Of a DNA stretch of 50,668 nt, positions 9,004 to 17,673 are shown piece by piece. Below the pieces are notes generated by a model. It had not been told where the DNA came from and did not search any database. It saw only the letters and a program-made list of their open reading frames with translations. This DNA comes from Pelotomaculum sp. UBA1371. Lineage in GTDB: Bacteria; Bacillota; Desulfotomaculia; Desulfotomaculales; Pelotomaculaceae. Where the stretch lies: contig DBRJ01000030.1 in NCBI GenBank assembly GCA_002305915.1, positions 1-50,668 on the forward strand. The letters are read 5' to 3'. Each line of letters starts with the position of its first letter. The stretch's first letter is position 1. Made by a program: the position numbers and the translations under genes.

Positions 9004-9113
9004 TTGAGATGTGAGATGTGAGATGTGTGAGGTTAGAACAGGATGGATTCCCACTCGTGAGAGGTTAGAATAATATAGATTCCCACTTCTAACTTCTCGC
9101 CTCCCACCTCTCA
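9004..9113. repeat. Repeat-rich spacer between tRNA-Met and tRNA-Glu
   Basis: The spacer opens with GAGATGT repeated in tandem (about three units, 9005-9026). Two diverged ~30-bp copies of a gaggttagaa...gattcccact unit follow (9029-9060 and 9061-9090). The second half contains an inverted form (ttctaacttctcgcc...cacctctc) that can pair with gagaggttagaa. It resembles a small palindromic intergenic element inserted within a tRNA operon. No coding potential is seen. Confidence 0.7.
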
Positions 9114-9115
9114 AC

Positions 9116-9190
9116 TGGTGGGCCCACCAGGATTCGAACCTGGAACCAGCCGGTTATGAGCCGGATGCTCTACCGTTGAGCTATAGGCCC
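9116..9190 (-). tRNA. tRNA with CAT anticodon (elongator Met, or Ile2)
   Basis: A 75-nt cloverleaf on the minus strand: acceptor GGGCCTA pairing with TGGGCCC, D-arm GCTCAACGGTAGAGC, anticodon loop CTCATAA giving CAT, T-loop GGTTCGAATCC, and encoded ACCA. It is not initiator-like, because the first base pairs G-C and the three G-C pairs of fMet's anticodon stem are absent. A CAT tRNA could also be the lysidine-modified Ile2. I favour Met on general similarity but cannot exclude Ile2. Confidence 0.9.
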
Positions 9191-9197
9191 GAAAGAA

Positions 9198-9272
9198 TGG
9201 CTCCCCGAGTAGGATTCGAACCTACAACCTACCGGTTAACAGCCGGTTGCTCTACCGTTGAGCTATCGAGGA
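9198..9272 (-). tRNA. tRNA-Asn (GTT)
   Basis: A 75-nt cloverleaf on the minus strand: acceptor TCCTCGA pairing with TCGGGGA, anticodon loop CTGTTAA giving GTT, T-loop GGTTCGAATCC, discriminator G and encoded CCA. It is the first gene of the tRNA operon, with the promoter about 15 nt upstream. Confidence 0.97.
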
Positions 9273-9287
9273 ACATCGGCAAATGCT

Positions 9288-9316
9288 ATTATACGATAGT
9301 TTTTAACTGTAGTCAA
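9288..9316 (-). promoter_or_regulatory. Strong sigma-A promoter of the tRNA operon
   Basis: On the minus strand TTGACT and TATAAT are separated by exactly 17 nt. The -10 box lies about 15 nt before the first base of tRNA-Asn. The promoter sits right after the rpoD stop, so the tRNAs need not depend on read-through from rpoD. Confidence 0.9.
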
Positions 9317-9335
9317 GATATCTGACCGTGTGATT

Positions 9336-10427
9336 TTAATCCAGATAATCTTTTAATTTTTTGCTGCGGCTGGGATGGCGGAGCTTGCGCAGCGTTTTGG
9401 CCTCAATCTGCCGGATGCGCTCCCGGGTGACGCCAAACTTCTGACCCACCTCTTCCAGGGTGCGGGCACGCCCGTCGTCAAGTCCGAAGCGCAGGCGCAA
9501 AACCCTCTGTTCCCGCTCGGTTAAGGTCTTTAATACTTCGTCCAGCTGCTCCCTCAAAAGAGTAAATGACGCTTCTTCAGCCGGGGCCCTGGCATCGTGA
9601 TCCTCGATAAAGTCCCCTAAATGGGAGTCTTCCTCTTCTCCGATGGGCGTCTCCAAAGATACCGGCTCCTGGGCAATCTTCATGATTTCCCTGACCTTTT
9701 CTTCGGAAATATTCATTTCACTGGCAATTTCCTCTGGACTGGGCTCACGTCCAAGTTCCTGTAAAAGCTGTCGGGATACCCGGATTAATTTATTAATGGT
9801 TTCCACCATATGCACGGGGATCCTGATGGTTCTGGCCTGGTCTGCAATAGCCCTGGTGATGGCCTGGCGAATCCACCAGGTGGCATAGGTACTGAACTTA
9901 TAACCCTTCCTGTAGTCAAACTTTTCCACCGCTTTGATCAATCCCAAATTACCTTCCTGAATCAGGTCCAGAAAAAGCATGCCCCTGCCCACGTAACGCT
10001 TGGCAATACTCACAACCAGCCTTAAGTTTGCTTCCGCCAGCCTTCTTTTAGCTTCTTCGTCACCATCCTCCATACGCTTTGCCAGATCCACTTCCTCTTC
10101 CGGCGTAAGGAGCGGGACCCGCCCAATTTCTTTGAGGTACATGCGGACAGGATCATCTATCCCGACACCTTCGGGAACAGTCAGGTCGACTTCCACTTCT
10201 TCGGGCTGAGATTCGACAGTTGCACCGTCAATAGGCTCTATTTCCGGCGCTTCCTGAACGACCTCTATACCCAGTCCGGCCAGCTTTTCATAAATATCAT
10301 CAATTTGTTCGGGTGTCAGATCGGTTCCCTGGAGACTGTCCATGATCTCGTTGTAGGTCAGGACACCACGCTTTTTCCCCTTTTCGATCAATTCCATAAC
10401 ACCGTCGGTTTTCGGCTCTTCCCTCAC
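9336..10427 (-). CDS. rpoD: Primary RNA polymerase sigma factor SigA (RpoD)
   Basis: The housekeeping sigma factor directs core RNA polymerase to -10/-35 promoters. The 363-residue protein has region 1.2 near residue 88 (DDPVRMYLKEIGRVPLL). Region 2 holds RLVVSIAKRYVGRGMLFLDL and the DNA-melting KFSTYATWWIRQAI; region 3 includes IRIPVHMVETINK. Region 4 has the helix-turn-helix TLEEVGQKFGVTRERIRQIE near the C-terminus. The short region 1.1 is typical of Firmicutes. The GTG start overlaps the dnaG TAG by one base (TAGTG), so it is translated in the dgt-dnaG-rpoD unit, as in other Firmicutes. No terminator is seen before the tRNA promoter. Confidence 0.97.
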   Translation of the reverse strand: MREEPKTDGVMELIEKGKKRGVLTYNEIMDSLQGTDLTPEQIDDIYEKLAGLGIEVVQEAPEIEPIDGATVESQPEEVEVDLTVPEGVGIDDPVRMYLKEIGRVPLLTPEEEVDLAKRMEDGDEEAKRRLAEANLRLVVSIAKRYVGRGMLFLDLIQEGNLGLIKAVEKFDYRKGYKFSTYATWWIRQAITRAIADQARTIRIPVHMVETINKLIRVSRQLLQELGREPSPEEIASEMNISEEKVREIMKIAQEPVSLETPIGEEEDSHLGDFIEDHDARAPAEEASFTLLREQLDEVLKTLTEREQRVLRLRFGLDDGRARTLEEVGQKFGVTRERIRQIEAKTLRKLRHPSRSKKLKDYLD

Positions 10428-12316
10428 TAGCCATCAATCCCCTCTCTAGGGTATTTCCAGATATTTGACTCAAATTGCCGGTATTCCTCCAGCAATTGGT
10501 CAATTTTACCCTGATCACCCGCTATTTCAGCATCTTCAATCCTTTGGAGCAGCATATACTCACGCAACAAATCATGGTCAGGCAGGCCATTCTCCATATT
10601 TTCATGTTTGCTGATTTCCTGCAAAAGGTTTTTCCTGCGTTCCTGCCGATAACAGCGATTGATAGATTCCAGGTATATGTTCATTATTTGAACCGGGTCA
10701 TCCCCGGGAATTTCCTGGGCCAGAAGATAACTCAACAAACTCCTTTCCTCATCCTCCAGGTCTTTTATAATTTCTACCGGTTGGTAAAGTGGCCGTTTAG
10801 CCACTTCCAGACACCGTTCAAATATTTTAAGATAAGTTTTATTTTTAAAGGGCGCCTGCCCCATTTTATCAAGAATAATCTTCCCCAACTCGGGGTTATC
10901 CAGCACAAGTTGTAAAACAACAGTTTCAGCCTTGCTCCTGGCATCCATTCTTTCCTTATTACCTACTATAGTATGCTTGGTTTTAACAATATTATCCGAA
11001 AATGTCCATTTTTTACCCTTGTTCGTCTTATAACGCTTATATTCACCTGCAACTGTTTCCCAGCTCAAATTTAATTCCCGGGCAACTGCCTTTAGTCCTT
11101 CTTCTTTTTCAACTTCACTCTTCAAACCATAAATATTGGGAAATACCTGGTTGATGATGTTCAGCTTGTCTGAAACAGTTTTTACCTTCAGGGTTGATGT
11201 AGCCTGCCGCAATTTATACTCGATCAGGGATGGTGCTGTATCCATTAGTCTTTCCCAGGATTGACAGCCGTACTTACGGAGATAATCATCCGGGTCTTTT
11301 CCGTCGGGGATACTTAGAACACTGACCTGGCAACCCAACTCCTGCAAAAGGTCAAGACTGCGAATGGTAGCCGCCACGCCTGCCGCATCCGCGTCATAAG
11401 CGACAACTACGTTTTTGCTGTAGTTCAACAGCAGCCTGCCCTGTTCCGCAGTCAGGGCAGTTCCCAGAGAAGCCACTGCGTTGGTAATCCCATGCAGGTG
11501 TGCAGTAATTACATCCATGTAACCTTCCATCACGATAATACTGCCTTTATCCCGGACAGCGCCCCTGGCCAGGTGCAATCCGTAAAGGTTGCGCCCCTTG
11601 CTGAAAAACGGCGTCTCGGGAGTATTCATGTATTTCGGTTGAGAGCTATCAAGAACCCGCCCTCCAAAACCGGTAACCCGTCCGGCAGCGTCCCAAATTG
11701 GAAAAATAATCCTATTTCGAAACCGGTCATAGTAACCACCGCCGGCCTTCTTTATGACCAGTCCGGCCCTGGCCACCTCTTCAGGCCGGATACCCTGCCT
11801 GCCAAAATATGCCAGCAAGTTATCCCAACCCGGAAGGGCAAAACCTACCTGAAAAAGCTCGAGCACCTCCGGGGTAATATCCCGGCCAGCCAAATACCGC
11901 CTTGCAACGGCAGCGGCTTCGTGGTGCTGCAGGGTGTGATGAAAAAAATCCTTTGCCAGGCTATTAATTCGCCGCAAGCTCTCCCGTTCACGATCCATTT
12001 CTTTCTGAACAGGGCTTGTGTCTGAAGGTATGGCTATACCGGCTTGTTCCGCTAAAAAACTCACCGCTTCGTAAAAATTCATGTTGTTTTTCAGCATTAA
12101 GAACCGAAAAACATCACCCCCCGCGCCGCAACCAAAACAGTGGAAAATCTGTTTTTCCTGCGTAACGGTAAAAGAAGGTGTGCGTTCCCGGTGAAAAGGG
12201 CATAAGCCAGTATAGTTTTTGCCTGTTTTTTTCAGTTGAACGTAGCGGGAAACCACCTCTACAATGTTAGATCGAAGGCGGACTGCTTCAATTATTTCAT
12301 CAGGAATAAAGCCCAC
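10427..12316 (-). CDS. dnaG: DNA primase DnaG
   Basis: DnaG makes RNA primers for lagging-strand synthesis. The zinc-binding domain shows CPFHRERTPSF followed by IFHCFGCGAGG (ligands about C39, H42, C60, C63). The TOPRIM core includes IIVMEGYMDVI and VVAYDADAAG. The C-terminal ~150 residues would be the DnaB-binding helical domain. About 629 residues is normal. The GTG at 12316 fits best: AGGTGG sits 5 nt before it and the protein then begins MGFIPDEIIEAVR as in the family. A GTG three codons earlier lies inside that ribosome site. It overlaps rpoD by one base. Confidence 0.96.
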   Translation of the reverse strand: MGFIPDEIIEAVRLRSNIVEVVSRYVQLKKTGKNYTGLCPFHRERTPSFTVTQEKQIFHCFGCGAGGDVFRFLMLKNNMNFYEAVSFLAEQAGIAIPSDTSPVQKEMDRERESLRRINSLAKDFFHHTLQHHEAAAVARRYLAGRDITPEVLELFQVGFALPGWDNLLAYFGRQGIRPEEVARAGLVIKKAGGGYYDRFRNRIIFPIWDAAGRVTGFGGRVLDSSQPKYMNTPETPFFSKGRNLYGLHLARGAVRDKGSIIVMEGYMDVITAHLHGITNAVASLGTALTAEQGRLLLNYSKNVVVAYDADAAGVAATIRSLDLLQELGCQVSVLSIPDGKDPDDYLRKYGCQSWERLMDTAPSLIEYKLRQATSTLKVKTVSDKLNIINQVFPNIYGLKSEVEKEEGLKAVARELNLSWETVAGEYKRYKTNKGKKWTFSDNIVKTKHTIVGNKERMDARSKAETVVLQLVLDNPELGKIILDKMGQAPFKNKTYLKIFERCLEVAKRPLYQPVEIIKDLEDEERSLLSYLLAQEIPGDDPVQIMNIYLESINRCYRQERRKNLLQEISKHENMENGLPDHDLLREYMLLQRIEDAEIAGDQGKIDQLLEEYRQFESNIWKYPREGIDG

Positions 12317-12325
12317 CCGGACCAC

Positions 12326-12531
12326 CTACTAATCAACTTGTATACTCAAATGATTCAACAAATAATAATAGAGTCCTGCACGTGCGGTAATGAAAATAAT
12401 CAATAAGATCATTCTAAATATTGTTTTAAAAAAGACTATTCTCTACAGTTTATATTTTTCCTCCCCGTTTATCGACAATATTTTTAAATATTATTACCAT
12501 AAAATGTTAAATCTAATCCTGGCCAGTTCTT
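12326..12531. other. Intergenic region upstream of dnaG
   Basis: About 200 AT-rich bases between the dgt stop and the dnaG start. No terminator with a clear stem and T-run is seen, and no ORF with a ribosome site. It may carry a promoter for dnaG-rpoD, but I could not pick one with both boxes. Confidence 0.3.
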
Positions 12532-13533
12532 CTATTCCAGCCAGGGCAGCGGCAGAAAGTACTTCTGATAAATGCGAATGGCAAATCTGTCCGTCATCCC
12601 GGCTATATAATCGCAAACCGCCCTTTCAGCTGTTCCGGACCGGGCGCGTTGAAGGTATTCGTCGGGCAGAAGTTCAATATGCTCAGAAAAGTAATGGAAC
12701 AGGCTCTGAACGATTTGGATGGCCTTGGCCTCTTCGCGTTTGGCCTCGGAACCAACATATACATGTTCAAACAAAAAGTCCCGCAACAGATTCGTAGATT
12801 CTTCCACCTCCGGACTCATTCTGATTTCCCCAGAATTGATCCAGTTGGTCTCGATCAGATCGAGAACCATCGTATTGATTCTGTCCCGGTGCTCCCTTCC
12901 CAGGATATCCAGGCACTGTGCGGGAATTTGACTGAGGCTCAGCACGCCGCCCCGGATCGCATCATCAAGATCATGGTTGACGTAGGCTATCCTGTCGGCA
13001 ATTTTGACGATCTGCCCTTCCAGTGTTGCAGGTTTGTGCGGACCTGTGTGATTCAGGATGCCGTCCCGGACCTCCCAGGTCAGATTAAGCCCCCTGCCTC
13101 CTTCCAATACGTCTACAACCCGGAGACTTTGCTCGTTGTGTTGGAAACCAGGTCCAAAAACTCCGTTTAACGCCTCCTCACCGGCGTGTCCGAAAGGGGT
13201 ATGACCCAGGTCGTGCCCCAGCGCCACAGCTTCCGCCAGATCCTCGTTGAGCCTCAGGGCCCGCGCAACAGTGCGGGCAATTTGGGCCACTTCCAGGGTA
13301 TGGGTAAGCCTTGTCCGGTAATGATCTCCTTCAGGTATGATAAAAACCTGCGTCTTATGTTTAAGCCGGCGGAAGCTTTTGGAATGAATAATTCTGTCAC
13401 GGTCACGCTGAAATGAAGTCCGGACAATACATTCCGGTTCCGGACGGACCCTGCCTCTGCTCCTGCTGCTGAGGCAGGCGTTGGGCGCCAGGTTGAGCCT
13501 TTCAAGTTCCTCGGCACGCAGGCGGATATGCAT
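12532..13533 (-). CDS. dgt: Deoxyguanosinetriphosphate triphosphohydrolase-like HD protein
   Basis: This HD-family dNTPase hydrolyses dGTP or other dNTPs to the nucleoside plus triphosphate. The 333-residue protein has the family N-terminal motif RDRDRIIHSKSFRRLKHKTQVF, then YRTRLTHTLEVAQIARTVAR and the metal site HDLGHTPFGHAGEEAL. A second conserved segment is IADRIAYVNHDLDDAIRGG. AAGGTGG lies 7 nt before the ATG. Its place before dnaG-rpoD is characteristic of Peptococcaceae and relatives. The exact substrate and activation by other dNTPs cannot be told from sequence. Confidence 0.92.
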   Translation of the reverse strand: MHIRLRAEELERLNLAPNACLSSRSRGRVRPEPECIVRTSFQRDRDRIIHSKSFRRLKHKTQVFIIPEGDHYRTRLTHTLEVAQIARTVARALRLNEDLAEAVALGHDLGHTPFGHAGEEALNGVFGPGFQHNEQSLRVVDVLEGGRGLNLTWEVRDGILNHTGPHKPATLEGQIVKIADRIAYVNHDLDDAIRGGVLSLSQIPAQCLDILGREHRDRINTMVLDLIETNWINSGEIRMSPEVEESTNLLRDFLFEHVYVGSEAKREEAKAIQIVQSLFHYFSEHIELLPDEYLQRARSGTAERAVCDYIAGMTDRFAIRIYQKYFLPLPWLE

Positions 13534-13624
13534 ATTTTAACCACCTTACCTGAAATGAATCTTAAATTATTCTACAAAGAGATGGATAATCCTGCCTGAC
13601 CTGAAAACTCAGGCAAGGCCAGGA

Positions 13625-13654
13625 AACCCCGGCAGGGAAAACACTGCCGGGGTT
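13625..13654. terminator. Hairpin between thpR and dgt
   Basis: AACCCCGGCAG pairs with CTGCCGGGGTT around GGAAAACA (11 bp, GC-rich). The T-rich tail is modest on either strand (ATTTATAAT on plus, TTCC on minus). Its position, after the stop of thpR on the minus strand, suggests a terminator for that gene. Confidence 0.6.
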
Positions 13655-13709
13655 ATTTATAATATAGTACACCCGTCTTGCAAAAATATTTATTCCCGGC
13701 AAACTTTTT

Positions 13710-14297
13710 TTAGACCGCAGGCAAGCCCGACAGGGGCATACTGGCCAAAACGTAATATTTGGCGCCTGCGGGACTGAGCTCACTTTGCATCAATTCAATT
13801 GAAACAACCCTGGTTTCTCCAAAGCTCTTCGCTCTTTCTGCATACTCCTCGGCCTTTTGCAGAAGTTTCCTAAAACCCCAGGGTGACCTTATTCTAAGCA
13901 GGGTCAGGTGGGGTGAAAACCTGCGCCTTTCCGCCTCAAACCCCAGCAGACCCATCTCCTCTTGCACCCTCCGGTGCAGGTCTGTCAGGATTATTGTTTC
14001 ACCGGACACACCAACCCACAATACCCGCGGCCGTTCCACAGAAGGAAACACTCCCGTACCGCTGATTACGAGTTTAAAAGGCGCAACTCCTGCCGCAGCA
14101 CGGTTCAGCCCCTGAACAATGGCCGGGACCTGTTCTTCATAGACATTGCCCAGGAACTGAAGGGTCAGGTGAAGGTTTGCCTCCGTCACCCACCTGGCAT
14201 CCAGGGGAAATCTTCTGAGAACCTGGATGAAGGAGCCCAGGGACCTCTTTATTTCAACAGGCAGGTTCACTGCGATGAAGAGCCTCATCTGCCGCAC
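13710..14297 (-). CDS. thpR: RNA 2',3'-cyclic phosphodiesterase ThpR (2H family)
   Basis: Members of this 2H phosphoesterase family open 2',3'-cyclic phosphates on RNA and were historically called 2'-5' RNA ligase. The 195-residue protein begins MRLFIAVNLP, as the family does, and has the two catalytic H-x-T-L motifs: HLTLQFLG at residue 43 and HLTLLRIR at residue 130. Length is typical. The ATG four codons in (residue 4) is an equally good start. It has its own intergenic regions on both sides and a hairpin after the stop. The physiological RNA substrate is unknown for most members. Confidence 0.9.
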   Translation of the reverse strand: MRQMRLFIAVNLPVEIKRSLGSFIQVLRRFPLDARWVTEANLHLTLQFLGNVYEEQVPAIVQGLNRAAAGVAPFKLVISGTGVFPSVERPRVLWVGVSGETIILTDLHRRVQEEMGLLGFEAERRRFSPHLTLLRIRSPWGFRKLLQKAEEYAERAKSFGETRVVSIELMQSELSPAGAKYYVLASMPLSGLPAV

Positions 14298-14472
14298 AAG
14301 TTATCACCCCTGTTCTACCCAGATTATTGTTGTGGTCTTTGTCTTTGTCCCTCCCGGTAGCCTTATTGAATTTACCGGCAACCCCGGGAGAGTTCCCTAA
14401 GGCGACGACCGCTACTCTCAACCAGTATTCCCTATAAATCCGGGGGAACTATTCCCTGCTATATCTTCCTGA

Positions 14473-14506
14473 TCTATTACGCTACCCATTCTATTACGCT
14501 ACCCAT
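14473..14506. repeat. Perfect 17-bp tandem duplication
   Basis: TCTATTACGCTACCCAT occurs twice with no gap (14473-14489 and 14490-14506), in the intergenic region between thpR and the SLH gene remnant. The rest of 14298-14524 shows no ORF or clear hairpin. Confidence 0.85.
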
Positions 14507-14524
14507 GCCGTTCAATATTTATCA

Positions 14525-15478
14525 TCAATTTAAACCGTAGATCCTGTACAGGAAAACGGCCGCTTCAGCCCTTGTGGTCTTACCAAGGGGATTGACCCTG
14601 TCACCGCTGCCCACTATCAGTCCTTCCCTTACTAATGAGGCAATGCTTTCTACGGCATAGTCAGCTACAAGGGATTTGTCGGCAAACCTGTCCAGGTCTG
14701 AAGCCGTGCCCTCCAGTTCAAGCTTTTTCAGCATCTCCAAGGCCCTCCCGGTCAGCACCAGCATGTCCTGCCTGGTGATGGGTTCATCCGGGCTGAACCT
14801 GTTATTCCCCGTGCCGTTGGTGATGCCCAGCTTTTTGGCGATGCCGATCTCCCTGTAGTAATAGGCGTCGCCTTTGAGATCTGCAAAGTTTTCGTCAAAC
14901 CTGGCGTTAACCCCCAGCGTCCTTACCAGGAAGTGCAGGTAGTCGGCCCTGGTGATAGCAGCCTGGGGTGCGTATTCTTTTTCTGATACGCCCTTTAATA
15001 CGCCCTTGGAGGCCAGCACCTCGATTTGCTTCTTTGCCCAGGTTACACTCCCAAGGTCTTCAAAGGTTTTGTCCACAAAGACCACCGCATATTTACTAAA
15101 ATGACTGGTACTGAAGGTGACGGTGCCCGTGCTTGGGTCATACCTTCCTGACGGTACTTCCACCACATTGCCATTTACATCAATGTACCATACCGTTATG
15201 TGTTCGGGATCGGCAAGTTCTTCTTCTGTCGGTAGGTAGGGTATGCTCACCGTTACGGCAGTGTCCTTATTGCGCCAGGGGACTGTTTTGCCGTCGATTT
15301 TTAAACCAAGCTCTATTACCGGCCTGTCGCCGATTTGCAACTGGAGTTCCCTGGTAAGCTTGTTCCTATCGGCCGGGGCAATTGTCAGGGAAACTTTCTC
15401 TGCCCCGGCTATGTCTGATGCCTGCAGCATGTTCCCGGGCACCGTCAAGGTCGCAACGCCGGTATTTACCCAAAGCAA
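14525..15478 (-). pseudogene. S-layer homology (SLH) protein, 5'-truncated remnant
   Basis: The C-terminal ~180 residues hold three SLH modules (about residues 134-190, 195-255 and 260-317), each with an ITRADYLHFL / ITRQDMLVL / TTRAEAAVFL core. SLH modules anchor proteins to pyruvylated cell-wall polymer. The N-terminal ~130 residues are the beta-rich region usually found just before the SLH block in large clostridial exoproteins. There is no signal peptide and no upstream domain. The only start is a TTG at 15478, 3 nt after the stop of the anti-sigma gene and without a good ribosome site. I read this as the tail of a larger secreted protein whose 5' part was lost, joined to the ECF operon by deletion. 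A functional, non-secreted short form is less likely. Confidence 0.65.
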
Positions 15479-15480
15479 GC

Positions 15481-17037
15481 TTAACGGGGATCATATCCTG
15501 TTACCGACCATATACCTGTTTCATCCTGCCGCACCAGTCTCTTTAGATAAACCCGCCTGATGGGGCCGTCGGCTACCTCCACAACTGCTTCAGCAGAATT
15601 GTTCATTGCCAGTTTAAAGGATGACATGGGTATTTCCGGCTCGCCTTGAATTCCCTCCGGTGTTACTTTTAAATTAACGAAAGTGAGGGATACCTGTAAA
15701 GGATCGAGCTGCCAGGGGCTACTTCCTCTATCCACCTGTTTTTGATCAGCTTCAACAATCTCTCTATCTACGGAAACCTTAACCTGAGCCTTACTCACCA
15801 GGTTTTGACCTGCATTGGGAATAGTAAGATCGGCTGCAATCTGACCAGCCAGTTCCATCCGTTGAGCTCCTTCGACCTGGATCTCAATACCATTCTGTCT
15901 CCACCGTAATCGCTCCTGCCGTACCTCAAGGGGGCCGCCGGCAGCAATACCAAGGGAGGCGCCGGCCGACAGTTCAAAATCTCCCTCAGAAAAGGTTTCC
16001 ATAATAGTGGTATCACCGTAATCCAGGACAATTCTATCTTGAAAGGCTAGGATACGGGCCGGCGCCTGTTTGGGGAGTAAAGGCGTCAATCCACTGATGG
16101 CGGCTGCTTCTTCAATGGTCGTTACCAGTTGCCCGGGATTGTTTTCTACTATCTGATAACCGTCAGGCACCTGGTAAGCAAATATTTGGGGATCGATCTC
16201 TGTATTTAGTTCTAAAGCAACAAAAGTATATGTGGTTTGCAGCGCATTTTGCATAGCTGTTTGCAGTTGAACGGGTAAATTGGTTTCCGTGTCGACCCAT
16301 AAGTAATACTCCATTCCTCCTGGTGGAGAGATTACAAGTTTTGTTGTTTTACGGCCGGCTATCAGCTCAGAGCCAGCAATAATGTGAGGATAATGTTTCG
16401 CCCCTTTGGCCTCATCCCGCAAGTCAAAATTGCTCCGGGCCGGATCCGGCAGTAGCGGCAACAAGGCTACCTCCTTTTTTTCATGACTAACCTGCCACTT
16501 TTGTTGCCCGTTATTAATGGTCAGAGTACCATCATCGTTCTTAATGGCATATTTATCATCTTCGGACCAAATTTCCACCCGGCGTACCAGCCATTCCTCA
16601 CCTTTCGCATTCTCTGTGCGCATCTCCAGGATACCATGATAACTGGATAACCGGGCAACCGCCTTATCCATAGCATAAACCACATCCTGATTAAATAGGC
16701 CCAACCAGTTTAAAAATACCAGCATTAGTAAGCCGGCTGCCACAGCAGCCACAGGTGTTAAAATCCGTTTAATTGATTTAGGTGGAGATTTTACCGGTTG
16801 TCTCGGGCTGTCTTGCTTTTCTTTTTGAATTTTACCGGCTACAGCTTGAGCTAATCTCCGGGGGTACCCCTCTTCAGGCATAGCAGGCTCTCTCAGAGTA
16901 CGGACCAATCGGGCTGTTGCCATTAACTTTGCCAATTCCCGGTCATTATTAGTTTGTAAAACCTCTGATTCTTGTTCATTATTTAATGCATCTATATAAT
17001 CAGAAAGTTTTTCTTCAATACTATGTTTAACCAACAT
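15481..17037 (-). CDS. Membrane anti-sigma-like protein with LolA/RseB-like outer domain
   Basis: About 518 residues. The first ~65 residues resemble a short anti-sigma segment (SIEEKLSDYIDALNNEQES), but no clear HxxxCxxC zinc motif is present. One membrane segment follows (LTPVAAVAAGLLMLVFLNWLG, about residues 85-110). An extracytoplasmic domain begins DVVYAMDKAVARLSSYHG, which resembles the LolA/RseB-type folds seen in some Firmicute anti-sigma factors. The far C-terminal part is unrecognised. The gene follows the ECF sigma gene directly. AAAGGGGGG favours the ATG at 17037 over the overlapping ATG at 17058. The likely role is to hold the ECF factor inactive until an envelope signal; this is inference from topology and position. 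Confidence 0.7.
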   Translation of the reverse strand: MLVKHSIEEKLSDYIDALNNEQESEVLQTNNDRELAKLMATARLVRTLREPAMPEEGYPRRLAQAVAGKIQKEKQDSPRQPVKSPPKSIKRILTPVAAVAAGLLMLVFLNWLGLFNQDVVYAMDKAVARLSSYHGILEMRTENAKGEEWLVRRVEIWSEDDKYAIKNDDGTLTINNGQQKWQVSHEKKEVALLPLLPDPARSNFDLRDEAKGAKHYPHIIAGSELIAGRKTTKLVISPPGGMEYYLWVDTETNLPVQLQTAMQNALQTTYTFVALELNTEIDPQIFAYQVPDGYQIVENNPGQLVTTIEEAAAISGLTPLLPKQAPARILAFQDRIVLDYGDTTIMETFSEGDFELSAGASLGIAAGGPLEVRQERLRWRQNGIEIQVEGAQRMELAGQIAADLTIPNAGQNLVSKAQVKVSVDREIVEADQKQVDRGSSPWQLDPLQVSLTFVNLKVTPEGIQGEPEIPMSSFKLAMNNSAEAVVEVADGPIRRVYLKRLVRQDETGIWSVTGYDPR

Positions 17038-17048
17038 TTTCCCCCCTT

Positions 17049-17600
17049 TTAGTAGCATCTGTCTTTCAGGTCTTGCTCATCCAGTATTTTGGCCAAGGTC
17101 TGGAGCGCACGGTATTGCCCTATGCGGACCGCACCTTCTGTTTTCCCTACCAGCTTTGCAGTTTCAGCTACCGAATAGCCTTTAATAATTCGCAGATCAA
17201 GAATGGTTTGCTGTTCCCGGCTTAAACCGGCTAGTGCACTTTCCAGCATTAAACGCTGGGCCAGGTCATCCTGCTGATCCCTTCCAGCCGTTTCTTCCGG
17301 CATTATTTCCTGGAAATTCACCAGTATCCCTCCACGTTTCTTTTGACGCCACCGGTCCCGTATTACATTCAGGGATACCGTCTTCAAAAAACCCAGGAAG
17401 TTTTCCCGGGGAGCCTTATTCCTTTGCAGGGAATTCAAGGTTTTTACATATGTTTCCTGAGTAATATCCTCTGCCTCCTCCCGGTTCTGTACTTTATAAT
17501 AAATAAAGCGATATAGGGACTCCCAGGTGGCCAGGCATAACTTTTCTATTGCTTTGCGATCACCTTCCTTAGCCTTTTCGTACTCATCTGCAGCTATCAC
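17049..17600 (-). CDS. ECF-type RNA polymerase sigma factor
   Basis: A sigma-70 family ECF factor of 183 residues with only regions 2 and 4. Region 2 has LYRFIYYKVQNREEAEDITQETYVK, with AEDITQETY as the family hallmark. Region 4 near the C-terminus has LSREQQTILDLRIIKGYSVAETAKLVGKTEGAVR. The reading frame is open up to 17753, but the GTG at 17600 fits best. AAGGTGGAG lies just upstream, the length becomes normal for ECF factors, and an ECF-like promoter at 17647-17673 would place the RNA start at or after the ATG at 17639. The next gene is its probable anti-sigma partner. The target regulon is unknown, though the adjoining SLH remnant hints at envelope functions. Confidence 0.88.
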   Translation of the reverse strand: MIAADEYEKAKEGDRKAIEKLCLATWESLYRFIYYKVQNREEAEDITQETYVKTLNSLQRNKAPRENFLGFLKTVSLNVIRDRWRQKKRGGILVNFQEIMPEETAGRDQQDDLAQRLMLESALAGLSREQQTILDLRIIKGYSVAETAKLVGKTEGAVRIGQYRALQTLAKILDEQDLKDRCY

Positions 17601-17646
17601 AGGTTCTCCACCTTCTTTCCGGCCGGTGTTTGTATCCATAAATAAA

Positions 17647-17673
17647 AACGATATCGGCACCCGGAATGTTACA
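17647..17673 (-). promoter_or_regulatory. ECF-type promoter, probably autoregulatory
   Basis: On the minus strand TGTAAC is followed after 17 nt by CGTTTT, resembling the GAAC/AAC...CGT pattern of ECF promoters such as SigW type. It ends about 45 nt before the GTG start of the ECF gene. ECF factors commonly transcribe their own operon. Confidence 0.6.
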
